Shown here piece after piece: positions 42,065 through 50,829 of a stretch of 64,000 bases of DNA. The notes below the pieces were generated by a model that made no database searches, had not been told where the DNA came from, and worked only from the letters and a program-made list of their open reading frames with translations. Location of the stretch: contig JBGQFD010000006.1 of assembly GCA_041496705.1 (NCBI GenBank), forward strand, positions 1 through 64,000. The letters run 5' to 3'. Within the stretch, counting starts at the first letter, position 1, and each line of letters starts with the position of its first letter. A program made the translations under genes and the position numbers. The DNA comes from VBDM01 sp041496705 (GTDB lineage Bacteria > Pseudomonadota > Gammaproteobacteria > Burkholderiales > SG8-39).

Positions 42065-42907
42065 ATGAAGAGAACTCTGATCTCTCTGCTCGTCGTGGGT
42101 TTCGGCGCACTTGCCGTGTTCGACGACGCGCAGGCTGCCCGGCTCGGCGGCGGGCGCAGCGTCGGCGCGCAACGTCAGCTCACTACACCGCCGAAGCAGG
42201 CGACGCCCCCGACCACGCAGCAGCAGCCCGCGGCGGCGCAACAGCCCGCGGGAAACCGCTGGCTCGCGCCGCTGGCGGGTCTCGCCGCAGGGCTCGGACT
42301 CGGGTGGTTGTTCTCTCAAGGTGGATTCGGAGCGGTGGCGGGCGCCCTCATGATGGCGCTGCTCGCGGCCGCCGCCGTGTTCGTCGTCATGCGCGTGCTT
42401 TCGGGCCAGCGTGCACGCACGCGGCCGCTGCAGTACGCCGGACTCGGCAACGAGACCGTGGCCGCACCGCCGCCTTCGCAGGTTCCCGGCAACGCGGACG
42501 CAAAGCCCGATTTCCGCGGCCAGTTCGTCCCGAACGTGCCGGCTGGTTTCGATGAGCCGCGCTTTCTTGCAGAAGCCAAGCGCAATTTCCTGCGGCTTCA
42601 GGAGGCGAACGATCGCGGCGATTTGGAGGTGCTTGGCGAGGTCGCCACGCCGGAGATGTTCGACACGCTGAAGGGCGACGTCGCCGACCGCAAAGGCGCG
42701 CAGCAGACCGACGTGATCACCCTGAACGCCGAGCTGCTCGAACTCGTCACCGAGGGCGACCTGCACTGGGCGAGCGTACGCTTCAGCGGCTCGATTCGCG
42801 AGGAAGCGCTCGCCGCAGCGGCGCCCTTCGGGGAAATCTGGAACTTGCAAAAGCCCGCGGACGGTTCCTCGGGCTGGCTCGTCGCCGGCATCCAGCAGAC
42901 GCACTGA
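42065..42907 (+). CDS. Tim44-like domain protein
   Basis: A 280-residue protein with a signal peptide or first helix (residues 1-24), a Gln/Pro/Ala-rich spacer (about 40-63), two hydrophobic helices (about 66-85 and 88-110) and a C-terminal Tim44-like domain (about 150-280; EPRFLAEAKRNFLRLQEANDRGD). It is probably anchored in the inner membrane. The role in bacteria is unclear. The ATG is fixed by an excellent GGAGGAGG at 42050-42057. It sits between ubiE and ubiJ, as in many betaproteobacteria. Confidence 0.88.
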   Translation: MKRTLISLLVVGFGALAVFDDAQAARLGGGRSVGAQRQLTTPPKQATPPTTQQQPAAAQQPAGNRWLAPLAGLAAGLGLGWLFSQGGFGAVAGALMMALLAAAAVFVVMRVLSGQRARTRPLQYAGLGNETVAAPPPSQVPGNADAKPDFRGQFVPNVPAGFDEPRFLAEAKRNFLRLQEANDRGDLEVLGEVATPEMFDTLKGDVADRKGAQQTDVITLNAELLELVTEGDLHWASVRFSGSIREEALAAAAPFGEIWNLQKPADGSSGWLVAGIQQTH

Positions 42908-42939
42908 GCTTTTTGCGGCTTTCGCGTCGCGACACTCCC

Positions 42940-43518
42940 ATGATCGAGCGCGGTGCAGTCGCGGCGTTGAACCACCTGCTCGCACAGCAACCCTGGGCGG
43001 CGCAGCGCCTGCAGGCATTCGCGGGAGCTTCCGCGGAACTCCGCTGCCTGCCGTTCCCGGATCTGCGGGTGAGCGTCACGAAGAGCGGCCTTCTCGAGCC
43101 GGCCCCTGCGCAGGCAGAGGTCGCACTCACCGTGAAGCTCAAGCCCGCAGCGCTGCCGCTGCTCCTCGCACGCGACGAAGCTGCGCTGAAAGAGATTCAC
43201 ATTGAGGGATCGGCCGAACTCGCCGCCACGGTGCAGCACCTGCTTCGCCATCTCTCCTGGGACGCCGAGGAGGATCTCTCCCGATTCGTCGGCGACGTCG
43301 TGGCGCATCGGCTGGTCGCCCAGGGCAGGGCGTTCGCCGCCTGGCAGCTCGAAGCAGCGAGGCGCCTCGCCGAGAACCTCGCCGAGTACTGGACCGAAGA
43401 GCAACCGCTGCTCGCGCGCGCCGCGGACGTCGCGAATTTCTGCCGCGACGTCGATGCCCTGCGCGACGAGGTGACGCAGATGGAACAGCGTCTCGAGCGG
43501 CTCGCCGCCATGCGCTGA
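42940..43518 (+). CDS. ubiJ: ubiquinone biosynthesis accessory factor UbiJ (SCP2 domain)
   Basis: A 192-residue protein with an SCP2-type lipid-binding domain (about 1-110) and a C-terminal coiled coil (about 160-190). UbiJ binds hydrophobic ubiquinone intermediates and forms the soluble Ubi complex with UbiK. Position between ubiE and ubiB supports the call. The ATG at 42940 is chosen. An upstream TTG at 42913 would add nine residues without homology. Confidence 0.88.
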   Translation: MIERGAVAALNHLLAQQPWAAQRLQAFAGASAELRCLPFPDLRVSVTKSGLLEPAPAQAEVALTVKLKPAALPLLLARDEAALKEIHIEGSAELAATVQHLLRHLSWDAEEDLSRFVGDVVAHRLVAQGRAFAAWQLEAARRLAENLAEYWTEEQPLLARAADVANFCRDVDALRDEVTQMEQRLERLAAMR

Positions 43519-43562
43519 GCGCTGGCTTCGCCCGCGTTGTCGCGCGGGCCAATTCTGGTAAA

Positions 43563-45104
43563 TTGGCCGTTTCGTCCGCGCGTATTCCCGCTTTGCTGCG
43601 TCTTGCCAAGATCCTCTGGATCGCCGCCCGCTTCGGCCTGGACGAGTTCGCGCTCGCCCAAGGCAGTCGACTCGCGCGCGTGCTCGCGACGCTGCTGTTC
43701 TTTCGCGCGCTCTCCGAGCCGCGCGGGGTGCGGCTGCGCCGCGCCTTGGAGGCTCTGGGGCCCATCTTCGTGAAATTCGGTCAGGTTCTGTCCACGCGGC
43801 GCGATCTGCTTCCCGCCGATCTGGCCGACGAACTGGCAAAGCTGCAGGATCAGGTGCCGCCGTTTCCAGGCGAACTCGCCGTGGCCGAGGTCGAGCGCGT
43901 TTTCGGCAAATCCATCGGACAGGTGTTCGAGAAGTTCGAGCAGCAGCCTGCGGCGAGCGCTTCCGTCGCCCAGGTGCATTTCGCCGTGCTCCCCGGCGGG
44001 ACCGAGGCCGCGGTCAAGATCCTGCGCCCTGGGATGCTGCCGGTGATCGCGAAAGACCTCGCGTTGATGGACGCGGCGGCCGGCCTTGTCGAGCGCTTCT
44101 GGGCGGACGGCAGGCGTCTCAAGCCCCGCGAAGTGGTCGCCGAATTCTCCAAGCACCTGTTCGAAGAACTCGACCTCATGCGCGAGGCGGCGCACGCGAG
44201 CCAGCTGCGCCGCAACTTTCCCGACTCGCCCCTGCTTGCCGTGCCGGAAGTTTACTGGGACTGGTGCACGAGCACCGTCATGACCATGCAGAGGATGCGC
44301 GGGACTCCGGTGAGCCAGGTGGACGAGTTGCGCCGGCAAGGCGTGGACATCCCGAAGCTCGCGCGCACCGGCGTCGAGATCTTTTTCACCCAGGTGTTCC
44401 GCGATGCGTTCTTTCACGCCGACATGCACCCGGGAAACATCCTCGTCACCCCCGAGGGCCGCTACGTCGCGCTCGATTTCGGCATCATGGGCACGCTCAC
44501 CGAGGTGGACAAGCAGTACCTTGCGCAGAATTTCCTCGGGTTTTTCCAGCGCGATTACGGGCGCGTGGCGCGGGCGCATCTGGAGGCCGGATGGGTTCCG
44601 GCCGATACGCGCATGGACGAGTTCGAGGGCGCGATCCGCGCCGTGTGCGAACCGTTCTTCGACCGGCCGCTCAAGGAAATCTCCTTTGGGCGGGCGCTGC
44701 TGCGACTGTTCCAGACTTCGCGCCGTTTTAACGTCGAGATCCAGCCGCAACTGGTGATGCTGCAGAAGACTCTGCTCAACATCGAGGGACTGGGCCGGCA
44801 GCTCGACCCGGATCTGGACCTGTGGAAGACGGCCAAGCCGTTTCTCGAGAAGTGGATGCGCGAGCAAGTCGGGTTCAAGGGGCTCTTGCGCACCCTGCGC
44901 AACGAGGCGCCGCGCTGGGCGACGATGTTGCCGCAGCTGCCGCGCCTTTTGCATCGCGCTCTCGCCGGGGACCGCGTGGAAAGGATCGAGGGAATGCTGG
45001 GCGAGCTGCTGGTGCTGGAACGGCGCCGCAACAGGATGATCGGCATTGCTGTCGCGCTGCTCGCGCTGGCGCTGATTCTGGCGGGAACCCTCACTCTGGC
45101 CTAG
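43563..45104 (+). CDS. ubiB: ubiquinone biosynthesis regulatory kinase-like protein UbiB
   Basis: A 513-residue ADCK/UbiB protein with atypical-kinase motifs: IFVKFGQVLSTRRDLLP (KxGQ), the Ala-rich loop PAASASVAQVH, the lysine in AAVKILRP, FFHADMHPGNILV and VALDFGIMG. Two C-terminal helices (about 490-513) anchor it in the membrane. It is an ATPase needed for ubiquinone synthesis. No ATG is available near the conserved start: TTG 43563 gives this model and TTG 43593 (nearer the family N-terminus) is the alternative. A TAAATT at 43559-43564 would favour the later one. Confidence 0.94.
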   Translation: MAVSSARIPALLRLAKILWIAARFGLDEFALAQGSRLARVLATLLFFRALSEPRGVRLRRALEALGPIFVKFGQVLSTRRDLLPADLADELAKLQDQVPPFPGELAVAEVERVFGKSIGQVFEKFEQQPAASASVAQVHFAVLPGGTEAAVKILRPGMLPVIAKDLALMDAAAGLVERFWADGRRLKPREVVAEFSKHLFEELDLMREAAHASQLRRNFPDSPLLAVPEVYWDWCTSTVMTMQRMRGTPVSQVDELRRQGVDIPKLARTGVEIFFTQVFRDAFFHADMHPGNILVTPEGRYVALDFGIMGTLTEVDKQYLAQNFLGFFQRDYGRVARAHLEAGWVPADTRMDEFEGAIRAVCEPFFDRPLKEISFGRALLRLFQTSRRFNVEIQPQLVMLQKTLLNIEGLGRQLDPDLDLWKTAKPFLEKWMREQVGFKGLLRTLRNEAPRWATMLPQLPRLLHRALAGDRVERIEGMLGELLVLERRRNRMIGIAVALLALALILAGTLTLA

Positions 45105-45127
45105 GCGGAACCCGCCGAGCCCCGGTC

Positions 45128-45133
45128 TATAAT
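45128..45133 (+). promoter_or_regulatory. -10 box (TATAAT) directly ahead of the SSS transporter gene
   Basis: A perfect TATAAT in TCTATAATTCGCGCC ends 7 bases before the ATG at 45141, so transcription would start at or next to the A of the start codon. No -35 match is seen. This is the clearest leaderless-type arrangement in the window. Confidence 0.5.
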
Positions 45134-45140
45134 TCGCGCC

Positions 45141-46580
45141 ATGCTGATCGCGTCCGTCGTGCTTTATCTGCTCGTCACGATCGCGATCGGCCTGTGGGCG
45201 GCGATGCGGGTGAAGAACTCGAAGGACTACGTCCTCGCCGGCCGCAGCCTGCCTCTGTACATGAACACGGCGACGGTCTTCGCCACCTGGTTCGGCGCCG
45301 AAAGCGTGCTCTCCGTTTCGGTCGAGTTCTCCAAGAGCGGGCTGGGCGGCATCATCGCGGATCCCTTCGGCTCCTCCGTCTGCCTGGTCATCGTCGCGCT
45401 GCTCTTCGCACGCGCGTTCTACCGCATGGACCTTCTCACGATCGGCGACTTCTATCGCAAGCGCTATGGCCGCGTCATGGAGTTCTGCACCAGCTTGATC
45501 ATCGCCATCTCCTACCTCGGCTGGACCGCAGCCCAATTGACGGCCCTCGGTCTCGTTTTCTCGACGCTGACGGACGGCGCCATCTCGCTCGAGACCGGCA
45601 TCATCATCAGCGGTGGCGTCGTCTTGGCCTACACCGTCTGGGGCGGCATGTGGTCGGTGGCGATGACCGATCTCTTCCAGTCCGTCATGATCATTCTCGG
45701 CCTCGCCCTCATCGCCTGGGTCGTCGGCGACATGGCAGGCGGGCCCGGCAAAGTCATCGCCGCGGCCGCCGAGGCGGGAAAGTTCGAGTTCTGGCCCAAG
45801 GGCGGCGCCAGGGAATGGCTCGCTTTCACCGCCGCGTTCCTGACGTTGGCGATCGGATCGATCCCGCAGCAGGATATCTTTCAGCGCGTCACCTCGGCGA
45901 AGAACGAGAGAACGGCAGTTGCCGGCACCCTGCTCGGCGGGATCGTTTACTTCACCTTCGTATTCGTGCCCGTCTACATCGTCTGTGCCGGGCTCCTCAT
46001 CGACCCGTCGCTCGGCAAGCTCCTGTCGGCGGAAGATGCCCGCGAGATGCAGCGCATCCTGCCCGCGTTCATACTCGGGCACACGCCCATGTGGGTACAA
46101 GTGCTGTTCTTCGGCGCGCTGCTGTCGGCGATCCTTTCGACGGCGAGCGGGGCGATCATCGCCCCGACCTCGCTGTGCACGGAAAACATCATTCGTCCGC
46201 TCTATCCGCATATGAGTGACCGCCAGTTCCTCCTCACGCTTCGCGTCGTCCTGGTGTCCTTCACCTGCGCCGCCCTGGTATTCGCGCTGCGCTCGAAGCA
46301 GACGATGTACGACATGGTGCAGAACGCCTACACCGTGACGCTGGTGGCCGCGCTGGTGCCGCTCGCGGCGGGAATTTTCTGGAGGAGGGCGAACAATACC
46401 GGGGCAATCCTGTCCGCCGTGTTCGGCCTCGTCGCCTGGCTGATCGCGACTTTCACAGCGGCGGATGCCCTAGTGCCACCGGCGCTGGTCGGCCTCGGGT
46501 TCTCCGTCGGAGGCATGCTGCTTGGCTCTATCGTGCCGCGCGCCGCGCCGCAAACGCATCGCCACAGCGCCCCCCGCTAG
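45141..46580 (+). CDS. sodium:solute symporter (SSS family)
   Basis: A 479-residue LeuT-fold symporter with about 13 membrane helices. Family marks are SKDYVLAGRSLPLYMNTATVFATWFGAESVL, DFYRKRYGR, YTVWGGMWSVAMTDLFQ and PQQDIFQRVTSAKNE. It should take up a small organic solute with sodium. The substrate is unknown, and pantothenate, proline or carboxylates all occur in this group. It has its own strong -10 and stands apart from the ubi genes. Confidence 0.9.
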   Translation: MLIASVVLYLLVTIAIGLWAAMRVKNSKDYVLAGRSLPLYMNTATVFATWFGAESVLSVSVEFSKSGLGGIIADPFGSSVCLVIVALLFARAFYRMDLLTIGDFYRKRYGRVMEFCTSLIIAISYLGWTAAQLTALGLVFSTLTDGAISLETGIIISGGVVLAYTVWGGMWSVAMTDLFQSVMIILGLALIAWVVGDMAGGPGKVIAAAAEAGKFEFWPKGGAREWLAFTAAFLTLAIGSIPQQDIFQRVTSAKNERTAVAGTLLGGIVYFTFVFVPVYIVCAGLLIDPSLGKLLSAEDAREMQRILPAFILGHTPMWVQVLFFGALLSAILSTASGAIIAPTSLCTENIIRPLYPHMSDRQFLLTLRVVLVSFTCAALVFALRSKQTMYDMVQNAYTVTLVAALVPLAAGIFWRRANNTGAILSAVFGLVAWLIATFTAADALVPPALVGLGFSVGGMLLGSIVPRAAPQTHRHSAPR

Positions 46581-46602
46581 TCCGCTCCCGTCCGGACTCG
46601 GC

Positions 46603-46608
46603 TACAAT
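46603..46608 (+). promoter_or_regulatory. -10 box (TACAAT) of the phosphate-transport pair
   Basis: TACAAT (five of six) lies in GGCTACAATTCGCGC, the same context as at 45128 and 4833. The transcript would begin near 46615, about 38 bases before the DUF47 ATG at 46653. Confidence 0.45.
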
Positions 46609-46652
46609 TCGCGCGGCCACGTTTCCTCCACCCCTTCTTGGGAGGTGCCTCC

Positions 46653-47279
46653 ATGTTCGCACGCCTCATGCCGCACGAAGGCCGGTTCTTCACGTTTTTC
46701 TCCGAGCATGCCGCCCTGATCGTCCAGGGCGCGGTCGAGCTGAAGGCAATGATGGACGACATGCGCGAGACCGAGAGCCGCGCGCGCAACATCAAGACCA
46801 TCGAGAACAAGGCCGACACGGTCACCCACCAGACCATCCAGCTGCTGCACCAGACTTTCATCACTCCGATCGACCGCGACGAGATCCATCAGCTCATCAC
46901 GCGCATGGACGACATCCTCGACCTGATGGAGGACGTGTCGCAGAGCGTTTTCCTCTACGACATCCACCACATCCCCGACGAGGCCAAGCGACTCGCCGAG
47001 ATCTGCGTAGCCTGCGCCGAAAAGGTCAGTGCGGCGGTGAAGCTGCTCGACAACATGGCCAACGCGGAGCAGATCATGAAGATCTGCGGCGAGATCGACC
47101 GCTACGAGACCAACGCCGACAAGGTGCTGCGCGCAGCGATGGCGAAGCTGTTTCGTACCGAGCCCGACACCCGCGAACTCATCAAACTGAAGGAGATCTA
47201 CGAGCACCTGGAGACGGTCACCGACAAGTGCGAGGACGTGGCCAACATCATCGAAGGCATCGTCCTCGAAAACTCCTGA
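46653..47279 (+). CDS. DUF47/PhoU-like Pit accessory protein
   Basis: A 208-residue helical protein of the DUF47 (TIGR00153) family, distantly like PhoU, with FFTFFSEHAALIVQGAVELKAMM, IENKADTVTHQTIQLLHQTFITPIDRDEI and ETVTDKCEDVANIIEGIVLENS. It modulates the Pit phosphate transporter whose gene follows after 12 bases. GGAGGT at 46641-46646 fixes the ATG at 46653. Confidence 0.93.
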   Translation: MFARLMPHEGRFFTFFSEHAALIVQGAVELKAMMDDMRETESRARNIKTIENKADTVTHQTIQLLHQTFITPIDRDEIHQLITRMDDILDLMEDVSQSVFLYDIHHIPDEAKRLAEICVACAEKVSAAVKLLDNMANAEQIMKICGEIDRYETNADKVLRAAMAKLFRTEPDTRELIKLKEIYEHLETVTDKCEDVANIIEGIVLENS

Positions 47280-47291
47280 CGCGCGGCCCCG

Positions 47292-48290
47292 ATGCCGATC
47301 AGTTTCGAAATCCTGCTGTTCCTGATAGCGGTTGCGCTGGCGTTCGACTTCTTCAACGGCTTCCACGACGCGGCAAACTCGATCGCCACCATCGTCTCCA
47401 CCGGCGCCATGACGCCGCGCTGGGCGGTGGTGTGGGCGGCATTCTTCAACTTCGTGGCGTTCCTGGTTTTCGGCGTCGCGGTCGCCGCTACCATCGGTAA
47501 GGGCATCATCGATGCCAGCATCGTCGATCACTACGTCGTATTCGGCGCCTTGGTCGGAGCCATCGCCTGGAACCTGATCACCTGGTACTACGGCATTCCC
47601 TCGAGCTCTTCGCACGCGCTGATCGGCGGCTTGGCCGGCGCGGCCATCGCCAAGGGCGGCACGAGCAAATTGGTCGCTAGCGGCTTTCTCAAGACCGCCG
47701 CCGCCATCGTCGTTTCGCCGCTCGCCGGCTTCGTCCTCGCCATCGTGCTGATGATCGCCGTGTCGTGGGTCTTTGCGCGCTCCACGCCGCGCCGCGTCGA
47801 CCGCTGGTTCCAGCGCCTGCAGTTCGTCTCCGCGGCGCTCTACAGCCTCGGCCACGGCGGCAACGACGCGCAGAAGACCATGGGCATCATCTGGATGCTG
47901 CTCATCGCTTCTGGTCTGTCCGGCGCGAGCGATCCCCTGCCGTTCTGGGTGGTGCTCGCCTGCCAGGCGGCGATGGGCCTGGGGACGCTCTTCGGCGGCT
48001 GGCGCATCGTCAAGACCATGGGCATGCGCATCACCAAGCTCAAACCAGTGGGCGGGTTCTGCGCCTCGGCAAGCGGCGCGACCATGCTGTTTATCGCCAC
48101 CAGCTTCGGCATCCCGGTGTCAACCACGCACACCATCACCGGCTCGATCATCGGCGTAGGCTCGGCCCGGAAATTCAATGCGGTGCGCTGGGGCGTGGCC
48201 GGCAATATCGTGTGGGCCTGGCTCTTCACCATCCCGGGCTCGGCCTTCATTGCCGGGATTGCCTGGCTGATCGGAACCGAATACCTGTAG
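47292..48290 (+). CDS. pit: low-affinity inorganic phosphate transporter Pit
   Basis: A 332-residue PiT-family permease with about nine to ten helices and the duplicated family signature: FDFFNGFHDAANSIATIVSTGAM in the first half and YSLGHGGNDAQKTMGIIW in the second. ITWYYGIPSSSSHALIGGL and FGIPVSTTHTITGSIIG are further repeats. It imports metal-phosphate with protons. It forms a pair with the DUF47 gene. The macrodomain gene starts one base after its stop. Confidence 0.95.
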   Translation: MPISFEILLFLIAVALAFDFFNGFHDAANSIATIVSTGAMTPRWAVVWAAFFNFVAFLVFGVAVAATIGKGIIDASIVDHYVVFGALVGAIAWNLITWYYGIPSSSSHALIGGLAGAAIAKGGTSKLVASGFLKTAAAIVVSPLAGFVLAIVLMIAVSWVFARSTPRRVDRWFQRLQFVSAALYSLGHGGNDAQKTMGIIWMLLIASGLSGASDPLPFWVVLACQAAMGLGTLFGGWRIVKTMGMRITKLKPVGGFCASASGATMLFIATSFGIPVSTTHTITGSIIGVGSARKFNAVRWGVAGNIVWAWLFTIPGSAFIAGIAWLIGTEYL

Positions 48291-48291
48291 C

Positions 48292-48807
48292 GTGCCGGAT
48301 CGCCTGCGCGCCCTCCAGGCCGAGATCACCCGGCTCGCCGTAGACGCCATCGTCAACGCGGCGAATACAACCCTGCTCGGGGGCGGCGGCGTTGACGGCG
48401 CGATCCACCGCGCGGCGGGACCGGAACTGCTCGCCGAGTGCCGGACCCTCGGCGGCTGCGCAACCGGCGAGGCGAAGATCACCCGTGGCCACCGGCTGCC
48501 CGCGAAGCACGTCATCCACACCGTCGGCCCGGTGTGGCAGGGCGGCGGCGCAGGCGAGAGCGGCCTGCTCGCATCCTGCTACCGCGCGAGCCTCGAGCTC
48601 GCCCTCGCCCACGGCATCCGCAGCATCGTCTTTCCCGCGATCAGCTGCGGTGCGTACGGCTACCCGATGCGCGAGGCAGCTGCCATCGCGGTGCGCGAGT
48701 GCCTGAGCTTCACGCGGCACCACGATGCCGTCGAAGCAGTGACCTTTGCGCTCTCGGGGAGCGAGGCCCTCGCCATTTACGTGGAGGAGCTGCGACGGCA
48801 TCCGTGA
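48292..48807 (+). CDS. macrodomain protein, O-acetyl-ADP-ribose deacetylase type
   Basis: A 171-residue stand-alone macrodomain like E. coli YmdB. It has VDAIVNAANTTLLGGGGVDGAIHRAAG, the GEAKITRGHRLPAKHVIHTVGP segment and ISCGAYGYPM, which line the ADP-ribose pocket. It removes acetyl or ADP-ribosyl groups from ADP-ribose derivatives. The start is GTG at 48292, one base after the pit stop. Co-transcription with pit is likely though no functional link is known. Confidence 0.93.
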   Translation: MPDRLRALQAEITRLAVDAIVNAANTTLLGGGGVDGAIHRAAGPELLAECRTLGGCATGEAKITRGHRLPAKHVIHTVGPVWQGGGAGESGLLASCYRASLELALAHGIRSIVFPAISCGAYGYPMREAAAIAVRECLSFTRHHDAVEAVTFALSGSEALAIYVEELRRHP

Positions 48808-48821
48808 GAGAATCGCTCGCG

Positions 48822-49889
48822 ATGTCCGTTGAGCGCCACTCCACGCTGGCCCGGTATCTCTTTATCGCGTACGCGCTGCTCGTCGTCTATGCGAGCCTGC
48901 ACCCGCTGTCGGGCTGGCGAGACCGAGGCCTTCCCCAGTTTGCATTTCTCTCGGCGCCTTTTCCGCGGCCGATATCCGCATTCGATGTCGTCGCGAACGT
49001 CGTTGGGTATGTCCCGCTTGGCTTTCTCGCGGCGCTGGCGACGTATCCCCGGCTGCGCCGCGGGCGCGCATTCGCCTTCGGTTCCGCCTTGTCGCTGCTG
49101 TTCAGTCTCACGCTGGAATCGCTGCAGCTCTATCTCCCCACGCGCACGGCATCGAATCTCGACCTGCTCGCAAACGTCGTCGGCGGTTCGCTCGGTGCGC
49201 TGGCGGCGCTGGGCGCTACGCGGCCGCTCCTGGACTCCGGGGGACTGCAGCGGCTGCGCAATCGGGTGTTCCTTCCGGGCGCGCGCGCAGACCTGGGCCT
49301 GGTGCTGCTCGGATTGTGGCTCTTCGCACAGCTCAACCCGGAAACGATACTGTTTGGCAACGGAGACCTGCGCGACCTGTTCAGGACGCCATCGGGAAAG
49401 CTCTATCCGGCCGAGGTGTTCCTGCGCGTCGAGGCCGGGGTCGCCTGCGCCAACGCCATCGCCGCCGGGCTGCTCGCCTCCTGCCTCACCGAGCGCGGCC
49501 AGCCGGCGCGAGCCGTGGTGCTCGCCCTGATCGGCGGCGCCCTCGCCGCCCACGGCTTCGGCTTCGGCCTGCTGATCCCGGCACAGGACGCGCTTTCCTG
49601 GGCGACGCCGGGCGCTCTCTACGGAGTCGCGGCCGCGGCCGCGCTGCTCATGTTCGGCATGGCCCTGCCGCGCAGCACCCAGCTCGCCCTCGCCGGCCTC
49701 GCCCTGCTTGCGGCTACCGCGATGGTCAACCTCGCGCCGGCGAATCCCTACAATTCGGCGACTTTTTCGCTCTGGCAGCAGGGACGTTTCCTGAACTTCA
49801 ACGGCCTCACGCGGCTGGTCTCCATCATCTGGCCGTTCGCAACCATGTGCTACCTGATGCTGCTCGCCGCCGAGCGAAATCCGGAATAG
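48822..49889 (+). CDS. VanZ family membrane protein
   Basis: A 355-residue membrane protein. The N-terminal third is a VanZ-like domain (YASLHPLSGW, then DVVANVVGYVPLGFLAAL and SLTLESLQLYLPTRTASNLDLLANVVGGSLGAL). The rest is about six further hydrophobic helices of no known family. VanZ in enterococci gives low-level teicoplanin resistance, but most chromosomal homologues have no established role. GTG 48804, overlapping the macrodomain stop (GTGA), is an in-frame alternative start six codons upstream. Confidence 0.83.
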   Translation: MSVERHSTLARYLFIAYALLVVYASLHPLSGWRDRGLPQFAFLSAPFPRPISAFDVVANVVGYVPLGFLAALATYPRLRRGRAFAFGSALSLLFSLTLESLQLYLPTRTASNLDLLANVVGGSLGALAALGATRPLLDSGGLQRLRNRVFLPGARADLGLVLLGLWLFAQLNPETILFGNGDLRDLFRTPSGKLYPAEVFLRVEAGVACANAIAAGLLASCLTERGQPARAVVLALIGGALAAHGFGFGLLIPAQDALSWATPGALYGVAAAAALLMFGMALPRSTQLALAGLALLAATAMVNLAPANPYNSATFSLWQQGRFLNFNGLTRLVSIIWPFATMCYLMLLAAERNPE

Positions 49890-49915
49890 ACTCGCTCAAT
49901 CATCCGGAAGTCGGC

Positions 49916-50224
49916 ATGAGCTATTACGACAAACACGTTTTTTTCTGCTGCAACCAGCGTACGAACGGCGAGGCCTGCTGCAACGACAAGGGCGCGAGCG
50001 AACTGCGAGACTACGCCAAGAAGCGCGTCAAGGACCTGGGCCTCGCCGGCCCGGGGAAGGTTCGCGTCAACCAGGCCGGGTGCATGGACCGCTGCGAGGA
50101 AGGTCCGTGCATGGTGGTGTACCCGGAGGAGGTCTGGTACACCTACGTCGATCGCGCAGACGTCGACGAGATCATCGAGGAGCACCTCAAGGGCGGCCGC
50201 GTCGTCGCCCGCCTGCGCATATGA
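49916..50224 (+). CDS. thioredoxin-like [2Fe-2S] ferredoxin
   Basis: A 102-residue protein with the spacing of thioredoxin-fold ferredoxins: FFCCNQRTNGEACC near the N-terminus and CMDRCEEGPC later, supplying the four cluster cysteines. The C-terminal part VYPEEVWYTYVDRADVDEIIEEHL is also typical. Electron partners are unknown. The stop overlaps the next ATG by 4 bases, linking it to the hydrolase gene. Confidence 0.92.
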   Translation: MSYYDKHVFFCCNQRTNGEACCNDKGASELRDYAKKRVKDLGLAGPGKVRVNQAGCMDRCEEGPCMVVYPEEVWYTYVDRADVDEIIEEHLKGGRVVARLRI

Positions 50225-50829
50225 ACCGCGCCGGTGAGCGCGTCTTCGTCGCGGGTGGAGCCGGCAGGATCGAGACGGTGGTGGATGTTCCCGCCGGCGC
50301 GACGCGCGGCTTGGCACTGGTCGCGCATCCGCATCCGCTCTACGGCGGCACGCTCGACAACAAGGTCACGCAAGCGCTCGCGCGCGCCTTTGTCGAACTC
50401 GGCTACGTCGCGCTGCGCCCCAATTTCCGCGGCGTCGGCGGCTCCGAAGGCGAGCACGACAAAGGCCGCGGCGAGACCGAGGATCTGCTGGGCGTCGCCG
50501 CACACGCCAGGGAGACTTTCGGCGACCTGCCGATCGTGCTGGCGGGATTTTCCTTCGGGGCCGCAGTGCAGATCCAGGTGGCGCGGCGCATCGTGCCCCA
50601 GCGCATGGTGCTGGTGGGCGTCGCCGTCGGCCGTTTCCACGAGGAAACCGTGCCGGCCGACACCATCGTCATCCACGGCGAGCTCGACGAGACCGTGCCG
50701 CTCGCGAAAGTCCTCGCCTGGGCGCAGCCTCAGGAGCTACCGGTCGTCGTCGTTCCCGGCGCGGACCACTTCTTCCACCTGCGCCTGAACGTCATCAGGA
50801 ACATCGTCAAGAACTCGTGGCGGTCATAG
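50221..50829 (+). CDS. alpha/beta hydrolase
   Basis: A 202-residue serine hydrolase of the small COG2945 type. Motifs are LVAHPHPLYGGTLDNKV, LRPNFRGVGGSEG, the nucleophile elbow GFSFGA, HGELDETVP (Asp) and GADHFFH (His). The substrate is unknown. It overlaps the ferredoxin gene (ATGA) and the following ABC gene by 13 bases, so the whole block from 49916 to 52926 may be one transcript. Confidence 0.9.
   Translation: MNRAGERVFVAGGAGRIETVVDVPAGATRGLALVAHPHPLYGGTLDNKVTQALARAFVELGYVALRPNFRGVGGSEGEHDKGRGETEDLLGVAAHARETFGDLPIVLAGFSFGAAVQIQVARRIVPQRMVLVGVAVGRFHEETVPADTIVIHGELDETVPLAKVLAWAQPQELPVVVVPGADHFFHLRLNVIRNIVKNSWRS

Noticed and set aside
43197..46211. A 1004-codon minus-strand frame opposite ubiJ, ubiB and the SSS gene
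   Set aside because: It lies wholly antisense to three genes with conserved motifs, and its composition is that of a reverse-complement shadow.
48822..49889. VanZ protein as a glycopeptide-resistance determinant
   Set aside because: No other van genes are nearby, VanZ-like domains are common in susceptible Gram-negative bacteria, and most of this protein is unrelated membrane sequence.
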